Program-made: the position numbers and the translations under genes
In this document: positions 30,962 to 40,455 of the stretch, one piece after another
How the letters are laid out: each line of letters begins with the position of its first letter
Numbering within the stretch: the stretch's first letter is position 1
DNA from: CAYRNR01 sp964425605
GTDB taxonomy: Bacteria; Myxococcota_A; UBA796; UBA9615; CAYRNR01
Length of the DNA: 64,000 bases
Assembly: GCA_964425605.1 (NCBI GenBank)
Contig: CAYRNR010000018.1
Span: 13,436 to 77,435, forward strand
Reading direction: 5' to 3'
Notes under the pieces: generated by a model
Database searches by the model: none
Told to the model about the DNA's origin: nothing
Seen by the model: only the letters and a program-made list of their open reading frames with translations

Positions 30962-32215
30962 TCACTTCTTGCGGCGACCCAGATCGATATCGAAGCGCTC
31001 GATGTAGTCCGCGTAGCGGGCGTGGATGCTCTCGGGCTCCAGCCCCCACTGCTGCGGGCTGTACACGTGCTTGCCGGTGTTGTCGGTGCGGGGGATGGTC
31101 AGCCACTCGCGGATGGCCTGGTCGCTGCGCTCGTCGTGGGGAATCCCGAAGTGCTCCTTGATGCCCCGGACGGCGTCGTGGGGATCCGCCACCAGCTGGT
31201 TGAAGTTGGTGTCGGCGAAGCGCTCCTCGCCGATGCGCTCTCGCACCTGCATGGCCCGGGTGATGCCCTCGCGGAAACGATCGGCCACGTGCAGGCCGAT
31301 GTGACCGGCGTAGATGCGGCCGAACCAGGCGCGCCGGGTCAGGGAGATCATGGAGGCGTAGGACGCGATGCAGGTGGCTGGATCCCGGTGGGGCCACACG
31401 ATGTTGGCGTCGGGGAACACCTCGAACAGGGGATCGAGGAACCACAGGTGCTCGGGGCACTTGAGGATGAAGCGCTTGGTGGGGTGCCAGTGGGCCAGCA
31501 CCTGCAGGTAGCGCCGGAACTCGCGGTAGGGCTGGGTCATGTCCCGCTGCAGCAACCAGTCCCCGAAGCGGCTCACGCCGCTGGCCAGGTCGTGGTTCAT
31601 CACCGCGAAGGTGTTGCAGAACAGGGTCCAGTCCTCCTCCTTGGAGGTGGCGGAGATGTCGTGGACGATGGGCATCTCCGGCGCCACGATCCGCGCCGCC
31701 CGCAGCACGCGCGCGGCCTCGGCGGTTCGCTTGCGCCGGTCCTCGGACGGGTCGTCGTCCACGGGCACGGGGTTGTACAGCTCCCAGAACTGGAGCGCCC
31801 GGTTGCCCTCGTCCAGGGACAGCAGGTTCTGCAGCAGGGTGGTGCCGGTGCGCGGGAAGCCCACGATGAACACCGGCTTCTCGATGGGGATGTCCAGCAC
31901 CTCGGGGTGCCGGTTGATGTAGTCCTCGATCCTGAGGCGGTTCATCACCGCGGCCAGCGACGCCTGGCGGAGCACGATCTCGCCCAGGGGCGTGATCCGC
32001 GCGGCGTCCGCCTCGAGCATCAGCCGCTCCATGATGTCGATGAAGCCTCGATCACCCCAGTCGTACAGCTTGGTCTTCTTCGACGCGGTGGTGAGGATGG
32101 AGCCGCTGTCGAGCTTGCCGAACGGCAGACCCAGCCAGCCCGCGAGCCGCACGAAGCCGTTGACCAGCTTGAGCCACCAGGGGATCTCCATGCGGTGGAT
32201 GGTGTATTGCTGCAC
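30962..32215 (-). CDS. Sulfotransferase family protein
   Basis: 417 residues from a GTG at 32215 that has GGAGG four bases upstream; an ATG eight codons later lacks a ribosome site. The PAPS-binding P-loop FIVGFPRTGTTLLQ lies at about 115-128, and WPHRDPATCIASYASM is the 3'-phosphate-binding region of this family. A C-terminal region includes the GKHVYSPQQWGLE segment. Members transfer sulfate from PAPS to lipids, sugars or small hydroxyl compounds. The acceptor is unknown. The gene converges on the TlpA-like lipoprotein. Confidence 0.85.
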   Translation of the reverse strand: MQQYTIHRMEIPWWLKLVNGFVRLAGWLGLPFGKLDSGSILTTASKKTKLYDWGDRGFIDIMERLMLEADAARITPLGEIVLRQASLAAVMNRLRIEDYINRHPEVLDIPIEKPVFIVGFPRTGTTLLQNLLSLDEGNRALQFWELYNPVPVDDDPSEDRRKRTAEAARVLRAARIVAPEMPIVHDISATSKEEDWTLFCNTFAVMNHDLASGVSRFGDWLLQRDMTQPYREFRRYLQVLAHWHPTKRFILKCPEHLWFLDPLFEVFPDANIVWPHRDPATCIASYASMISLTRRAWFGRIYAGHIGLHVADRFREGITRAMQVRERIGEERFADTNFNQLVADPHDAVRGIKEHFGIPHDERSDQAIREWLTIPRTDNTGKHVYSPQQWGLEPESIHARYADYIERFDIDLGRRKK

Positions 32216-32341
32216 ATCTCCTCCCACGAAGGCTGGCAAGAGTAGCCCCGTCCCCCCACCAAGACAACCGCAAACCCCCTGCGGCGCCCTTGCGGAACGG
32301 GCCCGTCACTGCTAGGGAGGAACATCCCCCCGGAGGGCCCC

Positions 32342-32734
32342 TTGCGCAAGGTCACCGTCACCGCCCCGTCGTTCCCCAGCGTGCAGCCGGAGACCCCACT
32401 GCCCATCCAGTCCGAGACCCGGTGGCAGGTCCTGTGCGGCGACGCTGACCACTGGCGCGCGGGTGTGTACTCTCCACCGGAGTGCCGACCCGAGGAGCTG
32501 CAGGAACTGGAACGCCACACCTGCCCCGAGCTGTTCCTGTTGCTTTCGGGGCGGCTGGTGTTGCTGGTCGCCGGCGACGACGGGATCGAGGAGCTCGAGC
32601 TCGAGCGGGACAAGCCGGTGCTGGTGACGGCGCCCCATGCGGGGTACTGCCCGGACGGGCCGCACACGGGCTCGGCGTTCGTGGTGGAGAGGGACCTGTT
32701 CGAGACGGAGTACCGCGGGAAGGGGCGGTGGTAG
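32342..32734 (+). CDS. Small cupin-like protein
   Basis: 130 residues with no signal peptide. The core (LFLLLSGRLVLLVAGDDG, then VTAPHAGYCPDGPHTGSAF) has the beta-barrel rhythm of small cupins, though the usual two-His metal set is not clear. The start is TTG at 32342, supported by GGAGG six bases upstream. It is followed five bases later by a small membrane protein gene, suggesting co-expression. No function can be assigned from sequence. Confidence 0.65.
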   Translation: MRKVTVTAPSFPSVQPETPLPIQSETRWQVLCGDADHWRAGVYSPPECRPEELQELERHTCPELFLLLSGRLVLLVAGDDGIEELELERDKPVLVTAPHAGYCPDGPHTGSAFVVERDLFETEYRGKGRW

Positions 32735-32738
32735 GTCC

Positions 32739-33080
32739 GTGATCGCGAGACCCCATCCGTCGAACCCCGAGGGCCGCGCCGTGGGGACGGCGATGTGGTT
32801 CGGTGTCCTGGCGGCGCTGGGGTTCTGGGTTGCGCTGCCGTTCCTGACGATGGTGGTGATCCTCGCGCTGCTGGTGTTCGGGGCAGGGCAGGGGGCCATC
32901 GGGCTGGGGTTGATGCACGTGCTGCACTTCGGCGCGCCGGCGCTCGCGGCGGTGGAGCTGCTGATCATGGTGTGGCTGGCGCGCGACGAGCCCCTGCGGG
33001 CAGCCATCGGCGCGGTGACGTTCCTGGTCGTGGCCGGGCTGTCGATGATGGTGTTCCTGCAGGCCATGGGCCTGTACTGA
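32739..33080 (+). CDS. Small integral membrane protein
   Basis: 113 residues with three to four hydrophobic helices (about 18-45, 55-72, 78-108) and a short polar N-terminus. No family is recognised. The start is a GTG at 32739, four bases after the cupin-like gene's stop, with an AGGT just before it. The Ala/Val/Leu/Gly content is typical of inner-membrane helices. It converges on the RluA-type gene with six bases between. Confidence 0.65.
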   Translation: MIARPHPSNPEGRAVGTAMWFGVLAALGFWVALPFLTMVVILALLVFGAGQGAIGLGLMHVLHFGAPALAAVELLIMVWLARDEPLRAAIGAVTFLVVAGLSMMVFLQAMGLY

Positions 33081-33086
33081 ATCCAG

Positions 33087-33734
33087 TCAGAACGGGGGAT
33101 CGCTGGCGAACGAGACGCGTTCGCCGGTGCACGGATCCGTGAACTCGATCCAGGTCGCGTGCAACAACATCCTCGGACCGATCTCGCCGTAGAGGGAGTC
33201 GCCCACGATGGGTGCGTCGAGGCCGTCGGGGTGGGCGGCGTGCAGGCGCAGCTGGTGGGTGCGGCCGGTGAGGGGCGCGAACTCGATGCGGGTGCGCCCG
33301 CCCTGGCGGTCGAGGACACGCCAGCGGGTGCTCGCGGCCTTGCCCTGGACCGGGTCGACGACGTGGTGGGGGCGGTTGGGGGGATCGAAGCGGACCGGAA
33401 GGTCGATGCCGCCCGCGTCCGTCGCCACCGTCCCCTCCACCACGGCGACGTATCGCTTGCCCACCTGCCGCAGCTGGAACTGACGGGACAGGGTCCGGTG
33501 GGTGTCCGGGTCCAGGGCGAGCACGAGCAGCCCGGACGTCTCCATGTCGAGGCGGTGCACCGTCAGGGGCCCGGTCGCCGCCGGGTAGCGCTGCTTCACG
33601 CGCGCGGCGACACAATCCGCGAGGTGCGGCCCGCGGCCGGGAACGGAGAGCATGTTGTACGGCTTGTCCACCACGACGTAGCTGTCCGTGGCCTCGATCA
33701 CGGCGATGTCGTCCGCGGTGTTCAGCTGGATCAT
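33087..33734 (-). CDS. RluA-family pseudouridine synthase
   Basis: 215 residues, slightly shorter than typical RluA enzymes because no S4 domain is present. The catalytic motif HRLDMETSGLLV contains the nucleophilic Asp; GRTHQLRLHAAH and an N-terminal VVVDKPYNMLSVPG are the other family blocks. It isomerises uridine in rRNA or tRNA; target not predictable. The ATG at 33734 lacks a clear ribosome site but fits the family N-terminus. A small plus-strand gene starts 78 bases beyond it. Confidence 0.88.
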   Translation of the reverse strand: MIQLNTADDIAVIEATDSYVVVDKPYNMLSVPGRGPHLADCVAARVKQRYPAATGPLTVHRLDMETSGLLVLALDPDTHRTLSRQFQLRQVGKRYVAVVEGTVATDAGGIDLPVRFDPPNRPHHVVDPVQGKAASTRWRVLDRQGGRTRIEFAPLTGRTHQLRLHAAHPDGLDAPIVGDSLYGEIGPRMLLHATWIEFTDPCTGERVSFASDPPF

Positions 33735-33812
33735 CGGGCGACGAGGATAGCAGCCCGTTCAAGCATTCGGGCCACGGACCGATAATCAGAACGTACAGAA
33801 CGAGAGGTTGCC

Positions 33813-34121
33813 GTGAAGATCGTCCGGACCCATGCCATCGACCTGATGCGACGCCCCACGGGCGCGACGCCGAGGGTGCGAGCGGCCATCGAGGTCCAGC
33901 AACGGCCCGAGGAGCCCGACCACTCCCGTGACGAGGCCGAGGAGATCGACGAGGGCGCGGACGATCCCAGGCCGAGCCTCGAGTCCACCGCAGAGGAGCT
34001 GTCCGTCGATGTGGACCTGGGGGACGTCAAGAACCCCGCCACGCGGCCGTCGCGGGTCAGCGACGTGTACGACGAGCTCGAGACCGACGAGCTGAACCGG
34101 ACGCTGGACGTGGTGTTCTAG
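33813..34121 (+). CDS. Small acidic hypothetical protein
   Basis: 102 residues from a GTG at 33813 with GAGAGG upstream. The composition is strongly charged (Glu/Asp/Arg) without hydrophobic helix or Cys, so it is probably intrinsically disordered. I recognise no domain. The GC3 pattern and ribosome site support real translation, but the evidence is modest. Confidence 0.5.
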   Translation: MKIVRTHAIDLMRRPTGATPRVRAAIEVQQRPEEPDHSRDEAEEIDEGADDPRPSLESTAEELSVDVDLGDVKNPATRPSRVSDVYDELETDELNRTLDVVF

Positions 34122-34185
34122 CGGCGTTCACCACCCGGTCCGAACGCTTCCTCATTGCTTCCCGGTCTCCCGTGCGCGACAATGG

Positions 34186-35532
34186 TTGCAGGGTATTCTC
34201 ACCTTGACCGACAACCCGATCTCCGGGGGCAGCGCCGCGACGCGGCCCCGGTTGCATCGCCTGGGACTCCAGGTCGCGCGGATCTGTCTGGCCCTCGCCA
34301 CCCTCGAGATCGCCTCCCTCGCAGCGCTCTCGTGGCACGAGGGGCGGTTCGTGTCCCCGGGAGAACCGGTCGGTGAGCAACAGACCCTGGCCGCGGTCCA
34401 CCGGGCCGGCGAGAACCTGGCCACCCACTCGTATGGCAACCCCGGCATCGTCGTGCACCCCTACCTCGGCTACGTGCGCAACGCGGGTGAGAGCAGCAAC
34501 GATGTCGACCGCCCGGATGCGCTCCCGGTCTCCGAGTACGGCTTCGAGGACGACAAGATACCCCTGCTGAAGCGCTCGGAGGACCGCCTGATCGTGGCGA
34601 TCTTCGGGGGCTCGGTGGCCAACCGCTTCTCGGCTGGACCCGGCGGACGGGCCCTGAAGGAGAACCTGGAGGCGCTGGTCCCGGAGCGGGAGATCGTCAT
34701 GGTCCACGTGGCCCTCGACGGCTACAAGCAGCCGCAGCAGCTCATGGCGCTGACCTACCTGCTGGCCCTGGGCGGCGAGTTCGACGTGGTGGTCAACCTC
34801 GACGGCTTCAACGAGGTCGCCCTGGCCCAGACGCGCAACGTGGATCGCGGGGTCAGCCACGCCTTCCCGCGGGACTGGAGCCTGCTGGTGGAGGAGCTGC
34901 CGGACAACCTCAGCACGGCCGCGGTCGGTGAGATCGTCTGGCTTCGCCAGCGGCGGGGGGCCTGGGCCGGGCGCTTCGACGGCGGGTTGGCGGGCTGTTC
35001 GGCCGCCGCGCAGCTCGTATGGTTGGTGCGGGATCGCATGATGGAGCGGGAGATCGACGACTGCCTGCACGCCTACTCCGAGCAACGGACCGGCGACCCC
35101 TGGAGCCCGACAAAGGGGCCTCGTGACGGGCATCTGGACGGGGAGCTGCCCGCCCAGCTCGTGGATCTGTGGGCCCGCAGCTCGGTGCTGATGAGTGAGG
35201 TCTGCCGCGAGAACGGCATCGTCTACCTGCACTTCCTGCAGCCCAACCAGTACGTGGCGGGTGTCAACGTGGTCGGGCCGCGCACGGGATCGGGCGCCAT
35301 CTTCACGGACCACACGCTGCGCTCGGCGGTCGAGTCGGGCTACCCGCTGCTGATCCAGGCTGGCGCCGAGCTGGCCCACGGGGGGGTGGACTTCGAGGAC
35401 CTGACCGGCCTGTTCGCCGAGATCGACGAGCAGGTCTACTGCGACTCCTGCTGCCACCTCAACGACCAGGGGAATCTGGCGATGGAGGCGCGGATCTTCG
35501 CCGCCCTCGCCCGCCACTTCCGTCCCTCCTAG
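34186..35532 (+). CDS. SGNH/GDSL-like hydrolase-type protein with N-terminal membrane helix
   Basis: 448 residues. A hydrophobic segment at about 26-48 is followed by a large domain with FGGSVA (about 140, block I with Ser nucleophile), NLDGFNEV and a C-terminal CHLNDQGNLAMEARI, where the Asp-x-x-His order of SGNH enzymes is replaced by HLNDQG. Similar proteins modify polysaccharides by acetylation or deacetylation; activity is uncertain. The TTG at 34186 is the first in-frame start but has no clear ribosome site, so the start could lie up to 18 bases downstream. Confidence 0.65.
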   Translation: MQGILTLTDNPISGGSAATRPRLHRLGLQVARICLALATLEIASLAALSWHEGRFVSPGEPVGEQQTLAAVHRAGENLATHSYGNPGIVVHPYLGYVRNAGESSNDVDRPDALPVSEYGFEDDKIPLLKRSEDRLIVAIFGGSVANRFSAGPGGRALKENLEALVPEREIVMVHVALDGYKQPQQLMALTYLLALGGEFDVVVNLDGFNEVALAQTRNVDRGVSHAFPRDWSLLVEELPDNLSTAAVGEIVWLRQRRGAWAGRFDGGLAGCSAAAQLVWLVRDRMMEREIDDCLHAYSEQRTGDPWSPTKGPRDGHLDGELPAQLVDLWARSSVLMSEVCRENGIVYLHFLQPNQYVAGVNVVGPRTGSGAIFTDHTLRSAVESGYPLLIQAGAELAHGGVDFEDLTGLFAEIDEQVYCDSCCHLNDQGNLAMEARIFAALARHFRPS

Positions 35533-35554
35533 TCCGGATCGTCGGCTTCGTCTC

Positions 35555-37024
35555 TCATCGGCAACGCCGGCGCAGGCCGGCGAGGATTGGCGCCGCGAGG
35601 AGCGCGCACGCGGGGGTGGTTCGTCCAGTCGCCGAGCAGGAACAGCCGTCGTCCTCGACCTTCTGGGGGCGGAACGTGTCGTCCGTGTCGTCGTCGTCCG
35701 CCGCGGTGGTGTCGTCGTCGTCGCCCGTGCCGGTGTCGTCATCATCGCCGGGCCCCACATCGTCGTCGTCGTCGTCGCCGGGGCCGTCCAGACGGGTCAC
35801 GCGCAGCGCATCGAACACGATCTGGACCAGCCCGTCGTAGGGCTCGCCCGTGTTGTCGTCCAGGCGCACGTACTGGTCGCCGCCGGCGGCGAAGTCGTAC
35901 TCGCCCACGGGGTTCCAGCCGTCCACGGCGCTCTGATCCACCACCCCGTAGTGGGTGTGCCCGTCGTGGCGCACCTCGTAGCTGGCCTGCTGGGACTCGG
36001 CCCAGGGGGCGGCGGTGTAGGCCTCCACGAGGTAGCGGCCCGCCTCGTCGAAGTCCAGATCCCAGATGCCGTGGTTGTCCACCTCGGCCGAGTCGGTGGT
36101 GTGGGTCCACAGCAGCGAACCGTCGAAGCCGTCGGCTTCGGTGCGCCACCACTGGGGATTGCCGCCCTTGGTGAAGCACAGGTCCAGCTCGTCCACGGTG
36201 CGGCCCTGGGCGGGGACGGCCTCGCACTCGGGGCAGTCCTCCGGGCACGTCTCGTGGGTCTCGTCGCCGTTGCAGATGCCGTCGCCGCACTCGATGCTGC
36301 CCTCGGCGAAGTCCAGCAGCGCCGCCATGTCCCCGTTGAACACGTTGGTGTCCACCGCCCCCGAGATGCCGTCCACCGAGCCGTGGGCGCTGGTCTGCCA
36401 GAACTCCCAGTGGTTCCACTGGTCGGGCGTGTCCGGGCAGGTGACGAACCAGTTGGCGACCCACAGGGGGTAGTCCTCGAAGTCCGAGGAGCCCACCGAG
36501 GACTCCCAGAACCAGGCGCCTGTGTAGATGATCGGCATGCGGCCGATCTCGGTCTCCACCGTGTCCATCCAGTCGTGGATGGCCGCGACGACGTGGGCCG
36601 ACGAGTAGCCGTCGGTGGTCTCCACGTCGAGCACCGGCGGCAGGTCGCCCGGCTGGAGCGGCCCCATCTCCGACAGCAGGAGCTGGGCCTGGGCCACGGC
36701 GTCCTCGCCGGGCCGGAAGTACTGGTAGGCGCCGCGCACGATCCCGGCGTTGCGGGTGCCGGCCCAGTTGTTCTGGAACTCGGTGTCGTAGTAGGTCAGC
36801 CCGTCGCTGACCCGGACGAACGCGAAGTCGATGCCGTCGTTGGCCACGTCGTACCAGTCCACCGATCCCTGCCAGTAGGACACGTCGATGCCGTCGAGGG
36901 TGGCGCCGTCGGGACAGATGACGATCCCGTCGCTGGCGGTCCAGGGGTCGCGATCGGGTTCGTGGCAGCCGCAGGCGAGGGCGAACAGCGCTGCCGCGGC
37001 CGGGACGATTCCAGGTCTCCTCAT
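35555..37024 (-). CDS. GH25 lysozyme with carbohydrate-binding-like domain and MYXO-CTERM-like end
   Basis: 489 residues. Signal peptide with a Cys pair (LACGC); GH25 muramidase domain about 40-255 with DGIDVSYWQGSVDW, catalytic-type DVE in PPVLDVETT, and YTGAWFWE; a Cys-rich stretch (ECGDGICNGDE); a golvesin/xanthan-lyase-like beta domain about 290-410; an Asp-rich linker; and a C-terminal CSC, hydrophobic helix and RRRCR. It likely cleaves peptidoglycan of other bacteria or of the host envelope while anchored at the surface. The ATG at 37024 follows GGAGGAG. Confidence 0.85.
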   Translation of the reverse strand: MRRPGIVPAAAALFALACGCHEPDRDPWTASDGIVICPDGATLDGIDVSYWQGSVDWYDVANDGIDFAFVRVSDGLTYYDTEFQNNWAGTRNAGIVRGAYQYFRPGEDAVAQAQLLLSEMGPLQPGDLPPVLDVETTDGYSSAHVVAAIHDWMDTVETEIGRMPIIYTGAWFWESSVGSSDFEDYPLWVANWFVTCPDTPDQWNHWEFWQTSAHGSVDGISGAVDTNVFNGDMAALLDFAEGSIECGDGICNGDETHETCPEDCPECEAVPAQGRTVDELDLCFTKGGNPQWWRTEADGFDGSLLWTHTTDSAEVDNHGIWDLDFDEAGRYLVEAYTAAPWAESQQASYEVRHDGHTHYGVVDQSAVDGWNPVGEYDFAAGGDQYVRLDDNTGEPYDGLVQIVFDALRVTRLDGPGDDDDDDVGPGDDDDTGTGDDDDTTAADDDDTDDTFRPQKVEDDGCSCSATGRTTPACALLAAPILAGLRRRCR

Positions 37025-37209
37025 GTCGCTCTCCTCCCTCCCAAGGCGGCTCCAGGATAGCAGCTGATCCGGCCATGTGACGCCCTGCACGCAATCTGCA
37101 CGGGATCTACGCACCCCTTCCTCGGCCCCTCCATCCCGGTGGCATGCGGCCTTGTCATCGTGGATCGCATGGAGCTGGGCACGAACCAATCGCTTCTGAG
37201 GAGGGCGCC

Positions 37210-39423
37210 ATGATTTCCATTCTCTTCCGCCTCGCACGCACGACCATCTGGTGCATCGATCTGTGGCAGAACCGCAACGTTCGCCGGCAGCTGCCCCCCG
37301 TGCTGGGGTTGTGTCTGTTGATGGGCGCGCCCGCGTGGGCCCAGCCCCGGGTGGTGACCCTGGACGACGCCGAGACCGGCAGCCTGATGTTCACCACCAC
37401 CGAGCCCGGCGAGTACGTGGCCGCCCCCAACGTGCGCACCGTGGTGGAGATGGAGGTCACCGGGCTGGTCTCCCGCGTCCAGGTCAGCCAGCTGTTCTAC
37501 AACCCCACCGACGAGTGGCTCGAGGGTGTGTACGCGTTCCCGCTGCCCGAGAACGCGGCCGTGGACTCCCTGCGGATGATGATCGGCGATCGGTACATCG
37601 AGGGGACGGTCAAGGAGCGGGAGGAGGCCAAGGAGATCTACGAGGCGGCCAAGGCCGAGGGCAAGAAGACCGCCCTGCTCGAGCAGGAGCGCCCCAACCT
37701 GTTCACCAACTCCGTGGCCAACATCGGCCCGGACGAGGACGTCATCATCCAGATCGAGTACCAGCAGGTGCTGCGCTACGACCAGGGGACCTTCGAGCTG
37801 AGGTTCCCCATGGTCGTGGCGCCCCGCTACATCCCGGGCGCGCCCACTGCGGTGGACGTCCCGGGCACGGGGTGGTCCTGGGACACCGACCAGGTGCCCG
37901 ACGCCAGCCGCATCACGCCGCCGGTCAGCCCCGTGGCCACCGATCTCCCGGTGGAGGTGAACGTCCACCTCGCCCCGGGATTCCCCCTGTCCTGGGTCCG
38001 CAGCGCCACCCACGACGTGGACGTGGAGATCCTCGACGACGGTTCCCAGCGCGTGACGCTGGCCGACGGCGCCGTGCTGGCCGAGCGCGACTTCGTCCTC
38101 GAGTGGCTCCCCGAGGTGGGCAGCGCGCCCGCCGCGGGCCTGTTCCACGAGGTCCTCGGCGACGAGATCTACTTCCTGATGATGGTGATGCCCCCCAGCG
38201 AGACGTCCGCGGAGGACGAGCAGATGCCGCGCGAGGTCATCTTCGTCATCGACACCTCCGGCTCCATGTCCGGGCCCTCCATCGAGCAGGCGCGCGAGGC
38301 CCTGGCCATGGCCCTGACCCGGCTGAGCCCCCAGGACACCTTCGACGTCGTGGAGTTCGACAACGACGCCCACGCCCTGTTCGGCGAGGCGCGCCCGGCG
38401 GACGCCGCCAACATCCGCCAGGCCAGCCGCTTCGTGGGCGCGCTGCGCGCCGACGGCGGTACCAACATGCTCGCGGGGCTGAACCTCGCCCTGGACGGCG
38501 GCAGCGACGAGAGCCGCGTGCGCCAGGTGGTCTTCCTCACCGACGGCGCGGTGGGTAACGAGGACGAGCTCTTCCGCTTCATCAACGGCAACCTCGGGGA
38601 CAGCCGCCTGTTCACCGTGGGCATCGGCTCGGCCCCCAACAGCTACTTCATGCGCAAGGCCGCCGAGTTCGGCCACGGCACCTTCACCCACATCGACTCG
38701 GTGGACCAGGTCCGCGAGCAGATGACCGAGCTGTTCGCCAAGCTCGAGAGCCCGGTGCTCACCGACATCTGGGTCAACTTCTCCGCCGACTGCAACGCCG
38801 AGGTCTGGCCGGACACGGTGCCCGACCTCTACCAGGGCGAGCCCGTCGTCGTCGCCGGTCGCGTGGACGACCCCGCCTGCCGCGCCGAGATCCTCGGCCG
38901 CTTCAAGGGCCAGCCCTGGTCCGTGGACGTGGGCCTCGACGGCGGCGTCTCCGGCGAGGGCATCGCCACGGTCTGGGCCCGCCACAAGATCGAGTCCCTG
39001 ATGGATCTGTTCCACGAGGGCGCCAGGGAGGAGGAGGTCCGCGAGCAGGTCCTCGTCGTGGCGCTGGAGCACCAGCTCGTGAGCAAGTACACGTCGCTCG
39101 TGGCGGTGGACGTCACCCCCACGAGGCCCGCGGACGAGGCGCTCGACACCCGCGCCGTCGCCGTCAACCTCCCCGACGGCTGGAACTTCGACAAGGTCTT
39201 CGGTCCGATCAACCACGAGCACCGCAGCTGGTCCGCCGACGAGGCCGCCGTCCTCGACGCCCTCCCCACCGGCAGCGCCGACGCCGCCGACGACCTCGGC
39301 CGCGAGTACCTCGACGACTTGCCTTGCGGTGCTGCGTGCTCCGGCCGCAAGCTCGCCTTCGGCTTCGCCGCGCTCCTCGCCGGCGCCCTGGTCTGGATCG
39401 GCCGCCGGAGGATGACCCCGTGA
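37210..39423 (+). CDS. VIT/VWA sortase substrate protein (class GN type)
   Basis: 737 residues. An unusually long N-region (about 28 residues, with two Trp) precedes the signal-peptide core and the cleavage site near AWAQ. The VIT domain (about 55-180) has VSQLFYNPTDEWLEGVYAFPLP; the VWA domain has DTSGSMSG at about 347. The C-terminus is LPCGAAC, a hydrophobic helix and RRR, in place of the usual LPxTG-type motif. This architecture is that of the known marine proteobacterial sortase target family. The sortase gene starts inside its stop codon (GTGA), so the two are translationally coupled. Confidence 0.9.
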   Translation: MISILFRLARTTIWCIDLWQNRNVRRQLPPVLGLCLLMGAPAWAQPRVVTLDDAETGSLMFTTTEPGEYVAAPNVRTVVEMEVTGLVSRVQVSQLFYNPTDEWLEGVYAFPLPENAAVDSLRMMIGDRYIEGTVKEREEAKEIYEAAKAEGKKTALLEQERPNLFTNSVANIGPDEDVIIQIEYQQVLRYDQGTFELRFPMVVAPRYIPGAPTAVDVPGTGWSWDTDQVPDASRITPPVSPVATDLPVEVNVHLAPGFPLSWVRSATHDVDVEILDDGSQRVTLADGAVLAERDFVLEWLPEVGSAPAAGLFHEVLGDEIYFLMMVMPPSETSAEDEQMPREVIFVIDTSGSMSGPSIEQAREALAMALTRLSPQDTFDVVEFDNDAHALFGEARPADAANIRQASRFVGALRADGGTNMLAGLNLALDGGSDESRVRQVVFLTDGAVGNEDELFRFINGNLGDSRLFTVGIGSAPNSYFMRKAAEFGHGTFTHIDSVDQVREQMTELFAKLESPVLTDIWVNFSADCNAEVWPDTVPDLYQGEPVVVAGRVDDPACRAEILGRFKGQPWSVDVGLDGGVSGEGIATVWARHKIESLMDLFHEGAREEEVREQVLVVALEHQLVSKYTSLVAVDVTPTRPADEALDTRAVAVNLPDGWNFDKVFGPINHEHRSWSADEAAVLDALPTGSADAADDLGREYLDDLPCGAACSGRKLAFGFAALLAGALVWIGRRRMTP

Positions 39424-39989
39424 AGCGTCTCCTGCGCTGGTTCCCCATCGTCCTGGTGGGGCTGGGTGTCTGGCAGCTCGGCGGAGGACTCTACATCCAC
39501 GCCAAGGCCGCCTTTGCCCAGCACCTCATGGAGGGCGCCTGGGACCGCACCCTCGCCGGCGAGGAGCACGCCCGCCCCTGGCCCTGGGCCGACACCTGGC
39601 CCGTCGCCCGGCTCCAGGTCCCCCAGCGGGACATCGATCACATCGTGCTGGCCGGGGCCAGCGGCAGCTCACTCGCCTTCGGACCCGGGCACGTGGACGG
39701 CACCGCTGCCCCCGGCCAGCACGGCAACACCGTCGTCGGAGGTCATCGCGATACCCACTTCCGCTTCCTGGAGCACCTCGAGCCTGGAGACGAGGTGCGG
39801 GTGCAGGCGGGGGACGGGACCGTCACTACCTATCGCGTGGGGGGGAGCCGGATCGTCGAGCACGATCGGGCGGGGATCGAGCTGAGCACGGATACGCCGC
39901 ATCTCACGCTGGTGACCTGCTATCCGTTCGGCGCTGTCGCGCCGGGGGGGCCGTTGAGGTACGTGGTGGAGGCGGAGGTGGTTCTTTGA
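39420..39989 (+). CDS. Class GN sortase
   Basis: 189 residues with an N-terminal membrane helix (about 8-25). The catalytic residues are visible: His109 in VGGHRDTHF, Cys167 in LVTCYPFG and Arg180 in PLRYVV. VLAGASGSSLAFGPGH is the family-specific middle block. Class GN sortases cleave a C-terminal sorting motif in a single dedicated substrate, here the VIT/VWA protein encoded directly upstream. The GTG at 39420 overlaps the stop of that gene by four bases. No second substrate with the same C-terminal motif is evident in the window. Confidence 0.92.
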   Translation: MKRLLRWFPIVLVGLGVWQLGGGLYIHAKAAFAQHLMEGAWDRTLAGEEHARPWPWADTWPVARLQVPQRDIDHIVLAGASGSSLAFGPGHVDGTAAPGQHGNTVVGGHRDTHFRFLEHLEPGDEVRVQAGDGTVTTYRVGGSRIVEHDRAGIELSTDTPHLTLVTCYPFGAVAPGGPLRYVVEAEVVL

Positions 39990-40029
39990 GGGGGGAGGTG
40001 GAGGTGGACGTGGAAGTGGAGGGGGGAGC
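39990..40029. repeat. Purine-rich intergenic tract
   Basis: The 40 bases between the convergent ends of the sortase gene and the small lipoprotein gene are almost only G and A on the plus strand, built of GGAGGTG-like units. It resembles the pyrimidine tracts at 48035-48222 read from the opposite strand. No hairpin is possible in it. Confidence 0.5.
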
Positions 40030-40455
40030 CTACTGGGCGGTGAAGGTGCCCATGGTCAGGCTGCAGGCCTCCTTGGCGGAATCGGCGGAGTACTTGAGGT
40101 CGCCGGAGGTGTAGTAGTAGGTCTTGGAGCCGACGCCGTCGTCGCAGGAGCCCACGGAGTCCGCGGTGGGGCACTTCTCGGTGCTCCACACGCCGCTGGT
40201 CAGCTCGCACATGCCCTTGTAGAAGTCCTCGCCGAGGAGCTCCATGGAGCCCTTGGTGTACTCGGTGCACTGGCTGAGGCTGCTGCTGTCGTTGCAGGTG
40301 GCGCCGTACTCGGTGGAGCCGGTCATGGAGGTGTCGGCGATCTCCTCGAAGAGCTCATCGAAGTCGGACGAGCTGCTTCCGCCGCCACAGCAGCAGGCGC
40401 CGATCAGAGCTGCCGTCAGCACCATCATCGCGGCGAAAATCATGGACTTGTGCAT
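40030..40455 (-). CDS. Small Cys-rich lipoprotein
   Basis: 141 residues. The lipobox is IGAC, followed immediately by CCGGG, then a Ser-rich stretch and a compact domain with six further Cys (TCND, QCTEY, MCEL, KCPT, SCDD, ACSL), probably three disulfides. No domain name is assignable. Its codon use looks less G+C extreme than that of its neighbours. The ATG at 40455 follows GAGGAG, with CCGGA/TCCGG arms of a small hairpin at 40490-40504 in the leader. The 3' end meets the sortase gene at a purine tract. Confidence 0.7.
   Translation of the reverse strand: MHKSMIFAAMMVLTAALIGACCCGGGSSSSDFDELFEEIADTSMTGSTEYGATCNDSSSLSQCTEYTKGSMELLGEDFYKGMCELTSGVWSTEKCPTADSVGSCDDGVGSKTYYYTSGDLKYSADSAKEACSLTMGTFTAQ

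Noticed and set aside
37021..39222. 733-codon minus-strand frame
   Set aside because: Antisense to the VIT/VWA gene, no recognisable domain.
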